36,826 nt of DNA from JADJLQ01 sp034439915 (lineage in GTDB: Bacteria; Bacteroidota; Bacteroidia; Chitinophagales; Saprospiraceae). The stretch is taken from contig JAWXBI010000127.1 in assembly GCA_034439915.1 (NCBI GenBank), forward strand, positions 1-36,826, in the 5' to 3' direction. Of the stretch, positions 35,003 to 36,826 are shown piece after piece. Both the position numbers and the translations under genes were made by a program. The notes beneath the pieces are model-generated. The model was not told the origin of the DNA, did no database searches, and saw nothing but the letters and a program-made list of their open reading frames with translations. Position 1 is the first letter of the stretch, and every line of letters starts with the position of its first letter.

Positions 35003-35460
35003 AAGCCTATTCAAAAACCTGGACCCTGGATTTGCCGATTTCGGTTGTCGATGCCTGGTCTTTTTTTTCCCGTCCCGAAAACCTCGAAAAGATCACTCCT
35101 AATCACATGAAATTCAATATTTTATCAAAATTGTCCTCAACAGAAATGTACGAAGGGATGATGATCCGTTACCAGGTATGTCCGGTTTTGAATATACCCC
35201 TGCACTGGACTACAGAGATTACCCATTGTAAGGATAAAGAGTATTTCATCGATGAGCAGCGCACCGGTCCATTTGCCCTTTGGCACCATGAGCATCATTT
35301 CCGGTCCACTCCGGAGGGAGTCGAGATGAAAGATATTCTGACGTATTCCATACCTTTCGGTTTTTTGGGCAGGATGATCAATTGGTTATTTATCAGTAAG
35401 CAGATTGACTCTATCTTTGCTTATCGCAAGGAAGTATTAAGAAATAAATTCAGATCATGA
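34999..35460 (+). CDS. SRPBCC (START/Bet v1-like) protein in the carotenoid operon
   Basis: This has 153 residues. The pattern KTWTLDLPISVVDAWSFFSRPENLEKITP at the start and FPIGF-type ending (SIPFGFLGRMINW) fit the SRPBCC fold, a hydrophobic-pocket helix-grip domain related to polyketide cyclase and ligand-binding proteins. A YRVCP-like strand (RYQVCPVLNIPLHW) and the FRSTPEGVEMKDILTYSIP segment agree. No catalytic residues can be named. It is locked between crtB and crtZ with 4-base overlaps at both ends (ATGA), which is strong evidence for a shared function. Binding or handing on a carotenoid or lipid is a guess. Confidence 0.82.
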   Translation: MKAYSKTWTLDLPISVVDAWSFFSRPENLEKITPNHMKFNILSKLSSTEMYEGMMIRYQVCPVLNIPLHWTTEITHCKDKEYFIDEQRTGPFALWHHEHHFRSTPEGVEMKDILTYSIPFGFLGRMINWLFISKQIDSIFAYRKEVLRNKFRS

Positions 35461-35918
35461 TCTATGTTTTAATCATCTTAGTTACATTCTGTGTTATGGA
35501 ATTCGTGGCATGGAGTGCCCACCGGTTTCTCATGCACGGTTATTTTTGGTCATGGCATCAGGACCATCATGATCCAAAATTAAAATCCAATGATTTTTTT
35601 GAAAAGAACGACCGTTTTTTCCTTGTTTTTGCCTTACCCAGCTTTCTTTGCTTTTTGACCGGACTGCTCACACCTTTCTATTTTTTTACCTTTATTGGCC
35701 TCGGGATCTTAATCTATGGAATCTGCTATTTTCTGGTGCATGATGTATTTATTCATCAACGCTTTAAGTGGTTTAGAAACAGCAATTGGGCTTATTTCAG
35801 GGCCATACGTAAAGCGCACAAAGTTCACCATAAACATCTCGGCAAACAGGATGGTGAATGTTTCGGTATGTTATGGGTACCGTTAAAATATTATAAAGAA
35901 GCCAGTAAGAGCAATTAA
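35457..35918 (+). CDS. crtZ: Beta-carotene hydroxylase CrtZ
   Basis: This di-iron membrane hydroxylase adds 3- and 3'-hydroxyl groups to carotenoid rings, as in zeaxanthin formation. It has 153 residues, typical of the short bacterial enzyme. The histidine clusters are all visible: HRFLMH (22-27), HQDHH (34-38), HDVFIHQR and HKVHH. There are hydrophobic spans at about 3-18, 54-76 and 78-95. The start overlaps the SRPBCC stop by 4 bases. It needs a cyclised substrate, yet no lycopene cyclase gene lies in this window. The stop codon overlaps the convergent DUF697 gene by 4 bases. Confidence 0.92.
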   Translation: MIYVLIILVTFCVMEFVAWSAHRFLMHGYFWSWHQDHHDPKLKSNDFFEKNDRFFLVFALPSFLCFLTGLLTPFYFFTFIGLGILIYGICYFLVHDVFIHQRFKWFRNSNWAYFRAIRKAHKVHHKHLGKQDGECFGMLWVPLKYYKEASKSN

Positions 35919-36541
35919 ATTTCAGCCAGCAATTTTTCTTTCATTTTCAAAAATTCTGCTTCTGTCAGGAGTCCCTGGTCCCTTAACCTGCCCAGTTCTG
36001 TCAGTCGGTCTATTACCTCTGCGGTCGCACCGTGGCTGACTTTTTTCATCGCCACTTCCTGATCTTTATCTTCTTCTCGGATATGGCGGGCTACTTCTTT
36101 ACCTTTTTCAAACATATCGTCGTAAATTTTTTTTAATCTGGAAAGATCAAAGTCCAGAAAAGTCCCTCCGGTTTCAAAATGTTTTCTAAAAGCCTGCCCT
36201 AAGGCATAGGTTGATGCCCCGGATAATATTGAAACGGCCATACCACCAATAAAACTGCCGGCACCTGGTATAAATTTGATTACTGCCCTGGCAGCTAACC
36301 GGGCCAATCCGGATGAGGTGATAGAACTGATAATCGCTTTGCCTTCGGTCTCCTTAAACTCAATTTCATAAACGCGGCACAGTTGACGAACCATGTCCAA
36401 TTGGATGGCACTGACAGCGAAAAAATCAGCTACAGGTACCGGTATAAATCCGGCCCCCATCGACCAGACCAGATGGTTACGAATAACGGATTCCACTTCT
36501 TTGTCCCTTTGGCTCTGTTCAGCATATTCTTGCTCAGACAT
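35915..36541 (-). CDS. DUF697 membrane-associated protein with C-terminal SHOCT motif
   Basis: This has 208 residues from ATG 36541. The middle part (VIRNHLVWSMGAGFIPVPVADFFAVSAIQLDMVRQL, then ARAVIKFIPGAGSFIGGMAVSILSGASTYALG) fits DUF697, which is found in YcjF-like and GTPase-linked membrane proteins. The last ~35 residues, VIDRLTELGRLRDQGLLTEAEF, form a SHOCT oligomerisation motif. It has two hydrophobic hairpin-like stretches, so it probably sits in or on a membrane. An upstream in-frame start at 36619 lies above the likely promoter and gives an unrelated N-terminus. The gene converges on crtZ and overlaps its stop. Confidence 0.8.
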   Translation of the reverse strand: MSEQEYAEQSQRDKEVESVIRNHLVWSMGAGFIPVPVADFFAVSAIQLDMVRQLCRVYEIEFKETEGKAIISSITSSGLARLAARAVIKFIPGAGSFIGGMAVSILSGASTYALGQAFRKHFETGGTFLDFDLSRLKKIYDDMFEKGKEVARHIREEDKDQEVAMKKVSHGATAEVIDRLTELGRLRDQGLLTEAEFLKMKEKLLAEI

Positions 36542-36555
36542 ATTTTCATTTTTCA

Positions 36556-36587
36556 CAAATATCGCCACCCCATACGGACCATCCAAT
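36556..36587 (-). promoter_or_regulatory. Weak Bacteroidota-type promoter for the DUF697 gene
   Basis: On the minus strand ATTG (36584-36587), 20 bases, then GATATTTG (36556-36563). Each box has one mismatch to TTTG and TAnnTTTG, but the spacing is exact. It supports ATG 36541 as the start. Confidence 0.4.
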
Positions 36588-36826
36588 TTTGATCGACCAA
36601 CTGATGGTGAACTAACCATAACAAACTCAAAATAACGGTCTAAACCAAATCAGGCTTAAACTGTTCTATACCTTTACCTTTTAAATTCTATAAATTATAA
36701 AGATCAAAAACAGGTGGTATCCATGTGGCTAACCTAATCGTATTGCGGGTTCTGCATTCCGGTGTCTTTTGGATTTGGGGAACCGAATTCAGGATTCCGG
36801 AAGTCCCAATGATCGGTCGAGTGGTA

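Noticed and set aside
229..36790. A near-match (15 of 17 bases, GGATTTGGG-type) between about 229-245 and 36771-36787.
   Set aside because: It is short, lies at opposite ends of the window, and the flanks do not match. Probably chance.
1..36826. Search for CRISPR arrays, toxin-antitoxin pairs, restriction-modification, retrons or other defence genes.
   Set aside because: No spaced repeats of CRISPR type were seen, and no gene in the window has the motifs of these systems. The only repeats are the left-edge pair and the 14-base array.

Overview
The window reads as a chromosomal piece of a Bacteroidota genome, probably near the Saprospiria. This lineage is inferred from protein styles and gene company, not from a database search. 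Supporting signs are promoters of the Bacteroidota type (TTTG, about 20 bases, TAnnTTTG), tRNA genes without an encoded CCA, and typical Bacteroidota proteins: DUF3467, DUF4159, a CxxxY-type CcmE, a long CcmF-like protein, a DUF2520 protein, an Mpl-type ligase, and a crtI-crtB-crtZ carotenoid cluster. I count 34 protein genes and two tRNAs. Almost all look like intact housekeeping or metabolic genes. I see no phage, integrase, insertion sequence, CRISPR array, toxin-antitoxin pair or recognisable defence system.

Layout. Bases 1-431 are non-coding and hold two copies of a roughly 124-base repeat, 271 bases apart, with an internal hairpin. A PLP decarboxylase, a DUF3467 protein (its stop codon inside a 14-base tandem array), a small PspC protein, a DUF4159 exported protein and RsmE fill 432-4028. 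Facing away from rsmE is rseP-hscB, followed at once by two tRNA-Leu genes, then a YkuK-like RNase H-fold gene on the other strand. Bases 6842-11989 hold a rightward run: ccmE and ccmF-like cytochrome c maturation genes, a DUF2520 protein, ung and DUF423. Next come a small exported membrane protein with a strong terminator and about 600 bases without a gene.

An MscS channel and an aminopeptidase P gene diverge at 14.1 kb. Close behind the peptidase is a protein resembling arginyl/leucyl-tRNA-protein transferases but lacking their N-terminal cysteines. A leftward block follows: an SMP-30 protein, mpl and an acyl-CoA carboxylase beta subunit. Then come an aminotransferase and a front-end-type desaturase (rightward), and a leftward block of SET protein, dnaK, exported amidohydrolase, 73-residue protein, S24 regulator and tpiA. 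From 29.1 kb ppk1, purB and the carotenoid operon run rightward. A DUF697/SHOCT protein runs back into crtZ, overlapping it by 4 bases.

Working together: ccmE and ccmF serve heme delivery and ligation for c-type cytochromes. CrtI, CrtB and CrtZ make and hydroxylate a carotenoid, but no lycopene cyclase is present; an SRPBCC protein is coupled by 4-base overlaps between CrtB and CrtZ. RseP (site-2 protease), DnaK, HscB and Ppk1 are stress or maturation functions. The observations most worth following are the transferase-like protein beside aminopeptidase P, the SRPBCC protein in the carotenoid operon, the two matching boxes around the dnaK promoter, and the repeats at the left edge.
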